Position numbers and translations under genes: made by a program. A DNA stretch of 64,000 nucleotides from Coccinella septempunctata (Eukaryota; Arthropoda; Insecta; Coleoptera; Coccinellidae): NCBI RefSeq assembly GCF_907165205.1, contig NC_058190.1:29477345-29541344 (forward strand), read 5' to 3'. Positions 43,852-55,439 of this stretch are shown one piece after another (position 1 is the first letter of the stretch; each line of letters starts with the position of its first letter). The notes below the pieces were generated by a model that was not told the DNA's origin, ran no database searches, and saw only the letters and a program-made list of their open reading frames with translations.

Positions 43852-44275
43852 TACGGTACCCAAAAAGCTACAGGAGGTCAGTGAATTTAAAAAACGTTAA
43901 TTTAATGAACACTTTACAGAGAGGAAGAATGAATATACCAGTCCAACTTTTATACGATGATCATTAATCATCACTTCATTAATATAGAAAATTCCGTGAA
44001 TAGGTACTAACAAAAAAAAAAATCTTTCTTAAAAGATTTGCGTATTTCAAAAACTATTCTGCTACTTTTTCTCAAATTTTAATAATATATGGTGCATCTA
44101 TAAAATGAGTTATTTATCTTACAATTGAATAATAAGGATGAGTGTTCCCAAAAAAAAAATTGTTGCAATAGACTTGAGAAATTTTAGGAATAAAATGAAG
44201 TCAGCATTCAGAAGTACGATATCGTTGCCAGACTGTCAAAAAAAATAGTAGCTTCTACTCCTAACATTATATATA

Positions 44276-44937
44276 CAGGGTGAGTCTTTCAGTCGTACAA
44301 ATAGTAGATTCTGGAGGTGAAAAGATACACTTTCTTCCTGTACCATTTGTACGATTTTTTCCGATTCGGTCCTGATAAAATGATATTTGAGCTATTTTGA
44401 GATTTCATAATGAGCTGTGCCACCCCTGGAGAAACACAATTACCTTCAGAATTTCTAGCTAAATCTTTCAAAAAGAGTTGCATTCGGTCAAAGTACCCAA
44501 TTTTTCGAATTTTACAGATATGTATTTTTCATTTTTTAACATCAAATTACTCGAAATCGGCATATTATACGACAAAATATGAAGAATACTTTCATTTTAC
44601 AAAACGTTCAAATATTTAGTAGATATCGTCCAACTTCAAGAGTAGAATTCTTTCAATTTTTGGTATTTTCATGGTACGTAATGGTCATAACGAAAAAACT
44701 CAAAGACGTGGGTGGAAGATTCATCAAATAAATGAAAAACTATATTCCGAAAAAGTTCATTTCATGCGATAAAACCGTTCGTGAGATAGAACTAAAGATA
44801 ACATCTTTTATGGTTTTTCAACAGCCTGTATCTTTTAAGTCGACCTAATTCGAAGAAAATGGTAAAGGAAAAATGTGTTTCTTTTGATCTCAAGAATCTA
44901 CTGTTAGAATATTTGTTCTAGTCGAAGACTCGGCCTG
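44276..44937. mobile_element. 662-bp MITE with CAGGGTGAGTCTTT / CAGGCCGAGTCTTC termini
   Basis: TA on both sides (44274-44275 and 44938-44939). Inner inverted blocks include CAGTAGATTCT(T/G)GAG and its complement, and ATTCGGTCCTGATAAAA-like sequence. The plus-strand frames here are not conserved in the partial copy at 19380-19644. A similar start, CAGAGTGAGTCTTTCCAAAC, occurs at 51383. Confidence 0.7.
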
Positions 44938-45504
44938 TATAACGAATTTTCGTGCGAAATGGGCGATTTATTAAGATTATCAATTCAGAAATCTCCCAGA
45001 ATTTTCTATATAAATGATGATGATAAACTTTTCATTTTTATTGCTTGTTCTGAGTAAAATTTTTTTCTGATTTTGCACTGTATATTTGCTGGTTGAGTGA
45101 ATTAAGGAAACTGATATCAGGTGAGAGAAAAAATGTGTCAACGGAACATGGTTTTCATTAAGACGCATACAATTTGGTGAATTCTCTCCCATTATGTTCT
45201 GTATTGTCTTTTTTCATTCCTTTTACCTTCGCATATCAGAACTGCTCTTTTGTTCTCCACTCTGTTCGAATATTTCATTTTCTTGGTTTGTTAATTTTAT
45301 GATGAAGTATGGTGTTGAATCTGTAAAGATTTTGTAAAGATGTAATTAAAGATTTGTCTAGCCTTGCGAAAAGAACCACTGGTTCCGAAATGTCGGCAGA
45401 ATCATAACTGATTAAGTAAGTGAGTTTTGTGTCCTCCAAGGTTTAACAGGGGGTATTCTTTGTGGGAATAAGGACAAATACTTGAGAACTTTCAAAATAT
45501 ATTT

Positions 45505-45540
45505 GGCGACGTTTCGCAGATTTTCATCTGCTTCATCAGA
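45505..45540 (-). ncRNA. Hammerhead-ribozyme-like core, probably from a Penelope-like element
   Basis: Minus strand: CTGATGA (45539-45533), A, then stem GCAGAT / GAAA loop / ATCTGC (45531-45516), then GAAA (45515-45512) and CGTCGCC. The order CUGAUGA-stem II-GAAA is the hammerhead core, and sequences of this look are common at the ends of Penelope-like elements in insects (from memory). One extra A follows CUGAUGA, and I could not place a stem III with a clear cleavage triplet, so catalytic activity is unproven. Confidence 0.4.
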
Positions 45541-46005
45541 CCTAAAAAAACACCAGAGATGGGGAAAACATACAAAACAATAAGATAAAATTTACCTCTA
45601 TAAACTAAAGCTCTATTGGAACACTGGTTATTTATTTTTTGTACAAATTCCTATGACATGCTGATGAATTTTTGAAGATGAAGGTGAATACTACAGTATC
45701 TCAAAAACAAGATTACTTCGTCTTGCCTCCCTGTACACAAGTGAGTCATATTGTGTGTAATTTTTCATACACAAGTCAGTGGATACCCTTTCTGACGAAT
45801 ATCTTTTGTATATATTCACCCAGTTGAAGAATAACTAATGAAAAACCCTCTACTAGGTCAAGGATACAAGTCATGAAGAAGTAACTCATGATGTCTCATA
45901 CAATAATTACATTACTGGAAACCAGGCCTTCTGCAAACAGAAGGCAAATTGGACTAAAATCCATCGTAGCTCTTGGCAATAAAGTTCAGAAAGTGGAGCA
46001 TTGGC

Positions 46006-46143
46006 TGTATTCGGGTTCTGCTTTTGGACGGTCCGAGAATTGTTCTGAAACTGCGCAAAACTGTTGCGCCCTAGTATAAAATCCTCTGCGCAGTTCTAGA
46101 ACCATTCTCGGACTGTCCGAAAGCCGAACCTGAATACAGCTAT
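46006..46143. repeat. Palindromic MITE-like element
   Basis: The arms (46006-46060 and 46088-46143) are inverted copies: AGCTGTATTCGG-like ends, GGACGGTCCGAGAAT, and TGCGCA at the inner edge, around a loop of about 27 bases. It lies between the UGT locus and the MTHFS-like gene. Confidence 0.7.
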
Positions 46144-46495
46144 TTTATATACCCCTACTTTTAAATCTTTCGATGGTAGTTTTCATGAAGATTCATATAT
46201 TTGAGTGTGAAATTCTTTCAAAACAACCAGAAATACAGATTAGCATTTGATGGAGTTTGCTCATCGATGAAATTCATCTCGATTATTGCATAATTCTAGG
46301 TTGAAGCTTGAGGAATCCATAGATGAACAACCCATCTCATCAAGTTAGGTAACATTAATACTCCAATTTACCTACCATAATCTCTTCTCTGACTGTGAAT
46401 ATTTCTATTTTTCGAAAATCATTCGTTCTACGGTATTCTAATCAAATGATCATAACCGAAAAATGAAACAGCAAGCGATAAATTATATTAGAACT

Positions 46496-46716
46496 TTAGT
46501 CAACAAAGACAATCTTGTCAATAACTTCATCATGCTCATCAGTTGGAATGTTATCCACAACTTGTTCCTTGAAAGCAACTCCAACTGTTATGACTGTTTT
46601 TTTCTGTTTACTTCTGAGGTTCTTTATATAGCGGTCATAATATCCACCACCATGTCCCAATCTGTGTCCATTAGTCGTGAATGCTACTCCTGGAACGATC
46701 AACAGATCTAGCCCAC
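46496..46716 (-). CDS. MTHFS-like gene, exon 4 (catalytic C-terminal part)
   Basis: Last exon of 5-formyltetrahydrofolate cyclo-ligase, the enzyme that uses ATP to turn 5-formyl-THF into 5,10-methenyl-THF in one-carbon metabolism. The acceptor is TTAG at 46718-46717; the stop is at 46496-46498. With one base from exon 3 it reads Gly-Gly-Leu-Asp-Leu-Leu, then VPGVAF, GHRLGHGGGYYDRY (the family's ATP/folate-binding signature) and VGVAFKEQVVDNIPTDEHD. All signature residues are present. The total product of 206 residues is close to the 203 of the human enzyme (from memory). Confidence 0.95.
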
Positions 46717-46844
46717 CTAAAAATGTCGGATCATATAGGAGTTATGTAAGTATACCATTTCAGGCATAAAATTTCATCGAAAAAATTCATTTTTAGTCAT
46801 TCTATACTATAGTTGAGGAGCCGAAGAGGGAAATTCGGGATTTA

Positions 46845-47985
46845 CTCGAGCGTCTCAGATTAATGTAAGGGGACATACCTTGGACCCTGTAGAGTACCTC
46901 TACCAAAAATTAGACCTGTATATAGGGGGAATTCTCTAGGACAGCCTGTCAGAATAGTAAAAAAAAAAACGATCATTGTTCATACTCGAGCGTGTCAGAT
47001 TAAGATATATGTGGTTAATTACATGTTGAAAAGTATATATTCTCTTGAACTGACAATTTAAGCGTGTCGAAAATGTGGGAGGGCGCCAAAGTTGCAAAAA
47101 ACAAACGTCACGTGTACATTCTCGAGTGCGGTGGCGTTTGTTTTTATTTTGAAGCTAATATTTCAAGAATAACGGAAAAAATATAATCTGACAGTTTTAA
47201 CATGCCGAAACAATAAAAATTGGCCATAAAGGTCACGAAAATCAGTTTTTTTTAATTATCTCCTCCCCTGGGCTTCGAATCTTTTTCGCATTCATTATAA
47301 AAGTTGTACAGCACATCATTTTCTACAAATTTTGTTCGGAGCAATTTTTTGTACGTTCAAACGTTTTTGAGATATATGGCGATTAATGCGAGGTATTTAG
47401 AGATACATGCTGTAGCAAAAATTCACTCGTTGGAAAATAGTACATTCTAAGGTTCAGTGAGAGACTTATTTCGAAATTGTCATTATAGAAATACCTTGTC
47501 ATTTTGACAATTGGATGATGTAGATTAGACTGGGATTCTAAATTGACCTCGCCCTTTCGCATGTGTGGCTAAGCTCCTCGCCCTTATCGCCCTCTGACTC
47601 GAGAACGGTTAAGAGTAAGTAAAATTGCTTCAGACAAAAGTTGTGTAGAATTTCATTATCTACAACATTCATAATGAATTCAAAAACGATTAGAGGTCAA
47701 GGTTCAGGCAGGGGAATATTCGGAAAAAAAGAATTTTTATCATCTTCAAAGTGTCAGAGTAAGAAAACCCCCCCTGATTAGTGTCAGATTAATGAGTCAA
47801 TACGTCTACAACACCTAACCATCTGTATGAAAATCTGATACGCTCGAGAATGTACAGGTAATAATTTTTTTTTTACATTTTCAAAGGACCGCTTTGACCT
47901 TGCGTCACGTCCAAATTGTGTGTCCCTTGAAAAGTAGCTTCCTTTGGGTCCAATTAACATATCCTCCAAAGATCTGACACGCTGG
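46845..47985. repeat. Cluster of CTCGAGCGTGTCAGATT motifs in MTHFS intron 3
   Basis: The motif or its core appears in plus orientation at 46845, 46985, 47062 (AGCGTGTC) and 47781 (GTGTCAGATTAATGA). In minus orientation it appears at about 47832-47848 (AATCTGATACGCTCGAG) and 47971-47983 (GATCTGACACGCT). TGTACATTCTCGAG at 47114 and its complement at 47844-47857 form another inverted pair. The pattern, plus copies to the left and minus copies to the right, fits subterminal repeats of a DNA transposon of about 1.1 kb. Confidence 0.55.
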
Positions 47986-48329
47986 ATTTTTTTTTTTCAC
48001 CATTTTCAACGCTTCCGTACGGCCAGTCCCACCGCGCAAACTGTCAGTGTTTTGGATTTGTTGTTGCATTAAAATTATCAGCAAATTAAGAACATGGTTC
48101 TTACGCACGTGCTGAAAGAATTTACTTCTGAATCCTTCTTCAAAATTGGGGACAAAATAGAAGGAGAGAGGTCAGAGTGAAAATATTCTATTCATAAATG
48201 TTCCAGCGACTCCATAGGGTATCCCAATGTTACTGTAGATTATTATAAATCTTACCCAATTACTGTTTCGCGATATTTCGACATTTTCTACGATGCAGGT
48301 ATGTTCAAACAAAAAAGGGACCAGAGTAG

Positions 48330-48620
48330 AAAACCCCAGATACATTTAGCAATGTTGAAAATATAATGACAAAAGCTCCACGAACCTATAGGTTGTGGTT
48401 TTATCTCAACTGGCTGGAGTCTCCGTTGGCATTTAGAATGGAGTTTATTCAGTAACAAATTATGCACAAAAAAATTATTCTACACGATTTTGAATAAAAA
48501 AAGACAGCAATGTGTTGACATGTTATCAGAAAATTGAAAAGGTTACCTAGCCTCGTATCATCCAAATACAAAAATTAGAGTTTGGTATCCATCAGTCAAA
48601 AACAAAATGTGGGACCTATT
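48330..48620. repeat. Repeat D copy 1, inverted relative to 57130-57385
   Basis: Shares AAGCTCCACGAACCT, ATCTCAA(C/G)TGGCTGGAGT, CACGATTTTGAAT and TGACATGTTATCAGAAAAT, as well as the CCAAACTC/GAGTTTGG and GTGGGACCTATTTT blocks, with the complement of 57130-57385. Unknown family; no open frame. Confidence 0.65.
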
Positions 48621-48627
48621 TTTTTTT

Positions 48628-50095
48628 CTGTGACTAGAGTCCCAACTCGGGAATCATGTCCAGTCCCGAGTGACGTCGACAAATTCGGGACTGATATTCG
48701 GTCCCGAATTCAACGATGCACTGCACTGGTGCTTTGAAATTATTGAGAAGTGAAAGAAGAACTCAATTTTCAGTACAAAGTAAGCCTATACCCAGTGAAA
48801 TAAAAACAATGATTCATATTTCAATCAGGCATGTAGATATGAATTGTTAAAGATAAATATGTTAAAGGATATTTTATTTTCAAATCAACATTTATAAGGA
48901 GAAAAAAGAGCAACCTTGAAATGAAACATCTAAGGTGAACATTTCAAACAGAACCACTACCTTTACCTTTTTTGGCTACATTTTCATACACTTCATATAA
49001 AAATACAATTCATTGAGGTGCCGCAGCATTGTACCTATCGTTATTTCGTATAAAATATCATACATTTCACAAATATATTTGGCAGCTTCCTTTCTCGATC
49101 GCATTTTTTCAGTCAAGAAAGGCCACAAAGAAGAGGTTCACTTCTGAATCAAAAATTACGTCTGTCAATGGGGAATTCTCCTCAATATGGGATATCACTG
49201 CATATGCAAGTTAAAACTGAATAATTATGAGTTTCATTCATGATTTTTTCAAATTCGCCGCGGAAACTATTCAAAATCATCCTTCAAATATGGGGTTTTA
49301 AAATTTAAATCGCTTTGTGCGGAGTTTACGATTTGGCAACAGCGCATACAAGACAATGAAAAGAACAATGTCCGATCAGCTTATTTATAAAATAACAGCT
49401 GTTGATCTACAGGCGCCTACTTACTGGCGAGCTTCAACTGCAACCGGCCATAAAAATCCCATAAAATTTTACGACCTTCCTCGTTCTTCCCAGACTTCAT
49501 AGACAGCCATCTATGTCTATCTCATCAAGATAATGTATTTGTTGTCCTTTATTATCAAGGCATATTTCATTCGATGTTGTTAACTTTTGCAATCCACATG
49601 AAATGCTTTAAATTTTAAATACCCATTTTTATTTTTCATTTTTAAGTGCTAAAAATATTTATTTTTTTTGGGAAACGCTTAAAATGGTTATTTCAAAATG
49701 TGACGTTTCAAAGATATATTTAATAAAAAATACATCGTTTTCGTCAGAATGGATCCATTTACACGTAGCAATTCTCAACTTTCTCACCAGTTAGAATTGC
49801 ATACTTTGCTGCTCCTTCCATTCCCAAATTCCAAGATAGCATTTTCTCTTGTCTTTTCAATCTTGATTTAGAAAAAGCCCACACTATTTTTTGATAAGGA
49901 ATCACTCCTTGAATTTTGTCGAAACTACTCATAAATAATATTATACGTTTCGCGAACATAACCTCAAAACCCTTTTTCAATGTCGGGACTGGACAAGGAT
50001 CCCGAGTAAGGACAAGAAACTTGTTTGGTAATTGAGTCATTTGATTTCATCAGTCGGGACTGGACACAGATCCCGAGTCGGGACTCTAGTCACAG
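48628..50095. mobile_element. 1.47-kb TIR element inside MTHFS intron 3
   Basis: Terminal inverted repeats CTGTGACTAGAGTCCC(A/G)ACTCGGGA at 48628 and, as complement, ending at 50095. They are followed inward by GTCCAGTCCCGA motifs that repeat in both directions (48660, 48700, 49985, 50055). The target duplication is unclear because the left flank is a T run. The minus-strand frame 49759-50040 (93 codons) overlaps these motifs and has no family resemblance, so I do not call it a protein. Confidence 0.7.
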
Positions 50096-50410
50096 CCACT
50101 TTTTTATGGAATTTTAACAGTAGAGCGTAATGAAGGAGATATTGTGAGGCTTTTTATTGCTTAATTGAATTTTGATTAATTGTCCAATAGTTTGATTATT
50201 GTCCAATAACGTTACTCTTGGTTAAACAGAGTCCTCCGTTCTCTATTTAATTTTGGTTGAGATTAAGGAAGAAAAGGAACTTGTATAACCATCAATTGCA
50301 AGGAGTGAGGCTCCAAATATGAAATCTTAGCATTCTTCTAATGATTTCTGAGAAACTTCATCATACGAGAGAATGAGGTACAGTAAATACAGAATTGCGA
50401 AAAAAATTAC

Positions 50411-50538
50411 CAGTCTCAAGAGCATTCTCCCTCTGCTCGATCAACTTTGGCTGCTTAATTTTCCAACGTGTAAGAGGCAGGTTATCCCAGTCTTCCATTG
50501 AATGTAGTTTAACCATTTCCATTCCTGCTTTACTATAC
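50411..50538 (-). CDS. MTHFS-like gene, exon 3
   Basis: A 128-base exon, acceptor CAAG at 50540-50539, donor GTAATT at 50410. Completes Arg-Tyr with exon 2 and encodes SKAGMEMVKLHSMEDW, then PLTRWKIKQP and RENALET. In the family this is the substrate-binding middle section (Met-x-Met-Val-[KR] and Trp-x-Ile-x-Gln-Pro). It ends one base into the Gly codon finished by exon 4. Confidence 0.93.
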
Positions 50539-50877
50539 CTTGAAAAATGAAATAAGAGAAGATAATATGCAGATCAATATTGATGATTTATGTATCATAT
50601 GAAATTTCAGAACATAGAAGTAAATAAAAGGAAATATTGTTCAACTATCTTTCGTAATATTCTACCGATAATATCGGATTTTCAGACCACAAATGGCATG
50701 AATGGAACATTGTTGAGTTCAGAAAAGTGATATTGTTAATAACGTTACAATGACTCGAATAACAATAGATTTTTCTGAGGATTGTAATGGACTATTTATC
50801 ATTCAACATAAAATCCTATCAAAATGAGTTGCGGAAATTTATTATCGCTTTTATAAGAACAAAACCTGGTAGCTTAC

Positions 50878-51005
50878 CTAGGAATGAAGCATTGTTTTTC
50901 ATCCAAGAATATTCTTTCGATAATTGGTTTAGTGTTTATCTCATTCTCTGTGCTTAAAAATATAGACACACGCTGGCTTTTTTGAAATTCTGGTAGTCCT
51001 AAAAT
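50878..51005 (-). CDS. MTHFS-like gene, exon 2
   Basis: A 128-base exon, donor GTAAGC at 50877. The acceptor is TTTTAG ending at 51006; a second AG seven bases downstream (50999) would break the frame. Starting at 51005 it reads ILGLPEFQKSQRVSIFLS, then NEINTKPIIERIF and CFIPR, matching the family's Tyr-Gln-x-Ser-x-Arg-[IV]-[SA]-[IV]-[FY]-Leu and Cys-Phe-[IV]-Pro-Arg-Tyr blocks. Confidence 0.92.
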
Positions 51006-51701
51006 CTAAAACTCATTTATACTTCGTAATTACTTTAATGCTCACTGATTCGAAAACAAATGTTGAAAACAACATCAGTGAAAATTAATTCAAAAATGAA
51101 AGGGGGAAATATAATATCAAGTACATAAAGGGTATTTTTGTGACCAAAAACGTGAACATAATAACACTGACATCGACACGATTCGAACATTTGAAATGGT
51201 TGATGATCTTATGTTGATTGTTGAATGAAAAATAGGAAGGTAATAGGGGGAATTTCAAGAAATGAGCTGGTTTGAAGTTTGAGGAATTCTGCATTATTGA
51301 AAAGTGTGTCCGTTATCTTGTCAGGAAAATTTGCCTGACAAGGTCGCGCAATTCTTTAATGCTCTGATATCTATACTTATACAGAGTGAGTCTTTCCAAA
51401 CCGGCTTTGAAAAATTGAAAATACATGAAAAAATGTAATTTTTAGTTACCTATATTTTACAAAGAATTTCATCGAATAGAATATTTTTTGGAATATACTT
51501 TTTCCTTCACGTGATGAGTCTGCCAACTCTTAAAAGTAAGCTGAACCCTGACTAAAGAATATTGGACCATTTTGGAAAATGAAAGTAAGTATTCTCCATG
51601 TTTTCTAGTATTATATGCTGCGATTTCGAGTGATTTGATATTTAAAAATTAAGAATACCTATCTGTGGAATTCGAGAATTGAGTATTTTTGCTGAAGGTG
51701 A

Positions 51702-51785
51702 TTGGAGGAGAGGAGAGTGCAGTGGAGTGGAGTTGGATGGAGGGCAGTAGAGAAGAGAAGTGAAGTGAAGTGAAGGAAAGTAATT
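51702..51785. repeat. Purine-rich low-complexity tract
   Basis: An 84-base run almost without pyrimidines other than T, built from GGAG, GTGGA and GTGAA units with a run of AGTGAAGTGAAGTGAAG. It lies in MTHFS intron 1. Confidence 0.8.
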
Positions 51786-52187
51786 TAAAAAGAACTCGAG
51801 AAGAGTTGAATGAACAAGGCTAAGATGGGTAAAACAATTTCGGTCTGAAAATGGTGCCTACTAATCGGTCAAAAATTTCTAAACCATTCCAACGATGGTA
51901 TTATTCAAAATAATATAACGAAAGATTTAACTCCAATTGTAACCAATTCGCAGACCATTCAATCAAGAAAACACTGACCGAAACTGATTTGAAATTATTA
52001 CAAACGTTTAAGTTATTTTTTAGCTAAAAATTCTACTCTTCATACGACTTGACAATACATTGAATTTCATTGAAAGATAATTCAAAAATGAAATCTTTCA
52101 ACGAATATCATAATTCTCATAGAATATTTCGAAAAAATTTTATTCTGAATAAAATCGATATCCACTTATATTATGATATACACTCAC

Positions 52188-52331
52188 TTTTCTCACCACT
52201 ATTTCACTTTGTCCATCCTTTTCTTCTTTCGTTAACTCACTTAATCTATGAGCAATCTCTTCCCTCAATTTGATTTTCCGTTCCTTAGCTGTCAACATTG
52301 CATTACCCAATGAGGAAAAGAATTTCTTCAT
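52188..52331 (-). CDS. MTHFS-like gene, exon 1 (start)
   Basis: A 144-base coding exon beginning ATG at 52331 and ending Val-Val-Arg-Lys, phase 0, at GTGAGT (52187). It encodes the N-terminal helix typical of the family (TAKERKIKLREEIAHRLSEL) after a leader of about 13 residues, MKKFFSSLGNAML. A TTTCAG acceptor-like site 26 bases upstream of the ATG suggests a separate non-coding 5' exon. Exons 1-4 sum to 621 bases, 206 codons plus stop, with all phases consistent. Confidence 0.88.
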
Positions 52332-52975
52332 AATATAACTGCTATGACCTGTTGGCCTGAAATGAAATAAAGTGATAAAATTGTTGTCGTATTTCTATTG
52401 AGACAATACGAACAACGATAAGAAAATACGAAGTTATTATGAACTACACAAAATATATTTTTTAATTGTAGATCAAAATCATTTAGCTTTGATTTACGGA
52501 AATCAATAAATATATGACAAGTAATATTGGAAAGATTCAAAGGTTTGGATTTCTTTCATTCTGGATATTCGAATATAATTTTCATAACATAAATTCTCTA
52601 CGAAACGTTATATACATATATTTAAAGTGTGTATGTAACAAACAGAGTCGTGAAACTTTGTTGCTTAGAGAATTTTTTTCGTTCACATAACTTTATTATT
52701 AGGGGTTGAAAATTACAATTTTTTGAAAAATAAAATTCTCTTATGGTTTCCAATTCAATTCTGGAGAAAGAAAGTCTCCAAAATTTCGAAACAGTGGATA
52801 CTTTTCTCAGAATGAATCGAAACTTACAAGCAGTTCTTATCATTTCAGTTCATTACATAAGTGTTCCATAGAATGAAATATCCTAAGATATTGGGGTTGC
52901 TATTTTCAACCCCTAATAATAAAGTTATGAGATCGAAAAAATTGTTTGAGCAATATCTACTTAGGGCTTCATTAG
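52332..52975. other. Upstream of the MTHFS-like gene, no coding seen
   Basis: Possible 5' UTR exon and promoter region of the MTHFS-like gene. Two copies of AACCCCTAATAATAAAGTTATG-type sequence face each other at about 52688-52715 and 52899-52930, a small inverted repeat. Confidence 0.4.
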
Positions 52976-52978
52976 GTA

Positions 52979-54281
52979 GGGGAGAGTTGGATAAAACGAG
53001 ATAGCTAACGTTATATAACCCATAACTCCCTAAACAAGCTATTGATAACTGCAACTTCTGCACAATAACATCTCTGGTGTCTTCTCTAAACATTGAATAT
53101 CGAGCATTCCTTCATTGTTTGATGATTATATAGAAAAAGTAATATTTGTGATAAAAAGTAAAGTATCCTGTTTTGCCCTTCTAGTCGGGTAAAATGGGAT
53201 GATGTATGAATAAAAATGAAGATGATTATGAGAGTCAGATATATTTATCGAAATTGAAAACAGAACACCTTAGGAAACTCATACTTCAAAAAACAAATCA
53301 AGACTTCAGCAACGACAAAAATCGCACGAGTACGGATCAACATCACTCTCAACTCGGGCACAAGCTTCGTGAGACCAAATACGACAGTCCTGGCACATTA
53401 CCCAACCGTCAGCACTCTTAGGCCTGCCGCAGACATGCAACTTTTCAGTTGCTCAACAGTTTGATTGCAAGCGGTTCGAGGGCGCAAACAAAGGCAATCG
53501 CTGCAACTTTTCAGTTGCATGTCTGCGCGGTCCCATATAAATGCATTGTACTCACTTCTGCAGCTAAACAGTTGCAAAACTAAAAATTGCATGTCTGCGG
53601 CAGAGTTCAATTCTGAACAATAAATGCAGGTTACATCGGGTTCTTCTTCATCTTCTGAACTACAATTTTTGTTTCTTCCTCTCTTCTCTTTTGACGACTT
53701 TTTGTAAGATATTGTATTTTTTACCTTCTCTTTATTCTTGTTTATTACTGCCGATTCGTTTTTCTCGCATATTTTCCCATCCTTCTTTAGACTTGTTGAA
53801 CAATAAAATTCGAAATCTTTGTGGAAACCAATAGATCTCTTGGTTGGGCAAAACGGGATAGTATCCAGTTTTATCCGACTGCATGGTATCCCATTTTGCC
53901 CGACCGCGTCTTCCAAAATATTATTCAGGGTTTTTACGAGAAAAAATATTTTCTTATATCTTTAAATATCACGAAATATAGTCAATTATTCGAATTTTCA
54001 TATGAAATACTCATCGCTATTTATTTTCGTTATTCAAATTGAAAAATTATCCATTAACTACTGGTAAAACTAAATAGTATAACACTACCTTCACGAATTG
54101 CAGCTTGTCACACGTTACAGATTTACAATTCATTTGAATAATGAACTTCTACATTTGAAGATACCTTATTCACAGCGAGTTATATTACCACTATTACCAG
54201 TCGTCAAATAGCCCTGCTTATTTTCGAATATTGCCCGATGTCCCGTTTTACCGAACTATCCTGTTTTGCCCAACTCTCTCC
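52979..54281 (-). mobile_element. Pogo-like DNA transposon, non-autonomous (1303 bp)
   Basis: Inverted termini GG(G/A)GAGAGTTGG(A/G)(T/C)AAAAC, flanked by TA (52977-52978 and 54282-54283). Inner TTTTGCCCGA and GGGCAAAACGGGATA motifs repeat on both sides. The minus-strand frame 53916-53600 encodes a basic and acidic tail (KKSSKEKRGRNK, then SSEDEEEP and CIYCSE). This is the C-terminal linker and first zinc-binding Cys pair of pogo/Jerky-type transposases, cut off by the nested MITE at 53425-53602. The HTH and DDE regions are absent. Confidence 0.75.
53425..53602. mobile_element. 178-bp MITE nested in the pogo-like element
   Basis: Perfect 16-base terminal repeats TGCCGCAGACATGCAA / TTGCATGTCTGCGGCA. 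A third, internal copy of the terminus faces outward at 53502-53525 (GCAACTTTTCAGTTGCATGTCTGC). The target duplication is not clear. It interrupts the transposase just after the first Cys pair. Confidence 0.75.
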
Positions 54282-55437
54282 TATATGTAGAGTTTTGTAA
54301 TTAGGACTCAGTGTTTTTTTAGTACCTACCCGTAGAAAAAAATGAAAACCATCAATTAGTCAACGACTTTTGAAGACTGTTTCTTGAAAATGGGGTCGAT
54401 TCCGAAAGAGAACTATATGAACTACCCCCGCTAATTTTCATCGATTAATCATGTCGTGAAGTCATCCACATTTATTCACAGACATTCTGTATAACGTATT
54501 CAGAAAGATATCACACTTTCATTTTTCAATGAATTCATCACAATGAACAATGTTAGGTTAGAATATGATGCGAGGATGAATCTTTGAATTTTTCGTAAAA
54601 TAAAATATATACAATTTGAAGGATATGCACTGCTCAACAATTGATAGGAATCATTAAACTTCTATCAATTTATTTCAGGAAAATTCGCTTCTAGATGTTT
54701 ATGTTTGTTCAGATATCAGAGTATGTTGAGTTGATATTATTGTTTTTTTACAGAAAAGAAAAGAATGAATAACTTTATGGAAACAAATTTTGATGGAAAA
54801 TATGAGAAACCCTAGAGAATAAAAATAAAGAGAAAATGTAAGCTCTCCGTGAAGCTTGGTTTTTTGCGCCATCCTAAAGCATTCTTCTCCTCAGGTTTAC
54901 TTTCGATTGGACAATTTATGAAATTTTAGGACGAATTAGTCCCAATATCAAGCAAAGCGTTAGATTAGAAAGCTACCCCATACCGTTGATCGGTTTTTCT
55001 AGGGAAGAAAGTTCTCTAAGCATCCGTCCCCCTACATGGTCGATACCATGTCTGGGAGCAAGCTGGCCACGACCAGTTCATCATCTCATTAGAATCAGCT
55101 TCCAGTTCCAGCCGCCAGCGCCTCACTAATCAGGTTACGTTAAAGATGTGCATTATCGTCATTAAAAGGGAATTTTCTCCAATAGGTCCCCCAAGTTGAA
55201 CGATTCTTTGTTCAATTATCATATCGTTGTCATAATAGCGTTCTGCAAAACAACCACCTCTGTTCGACGTTTCAAACAAGTGCCATACATTGGAAGTCTA
55301 TGAGTTCTAACGGGCGTTCAAAAAATTTCGTCGCACGTAGGCTATGGAATTTTAAACGTTGATATTCGGTGCCTGAACGTAGGTCTTTTCTTGAATTACT
55401 CCATCTTTCCAAAATGTAAACAATAATGACATTAACC
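54282..55437. other. No gene seen
   Basis: AT-rich except for a G+C-richer patch at 55020-55140 with ACATGGTCGATACCATGT, a near-palindrome. No coding frame. Confidence 0.45.
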
Positions 55438-55439
55438 TA

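Noticed and set aside
49759..50040. 93-codon frame in MTHFS intron 3 as a protein
   Set aside because: It overlaps the subterminal repeats of the 48628-50095 element and resembles no family.
55032..55049. ACATGGTCGATACCATGT as a regulatory palindrome
   Set aside because: It is imperfect in the centre, single-copy in the window and has no nearby gene.
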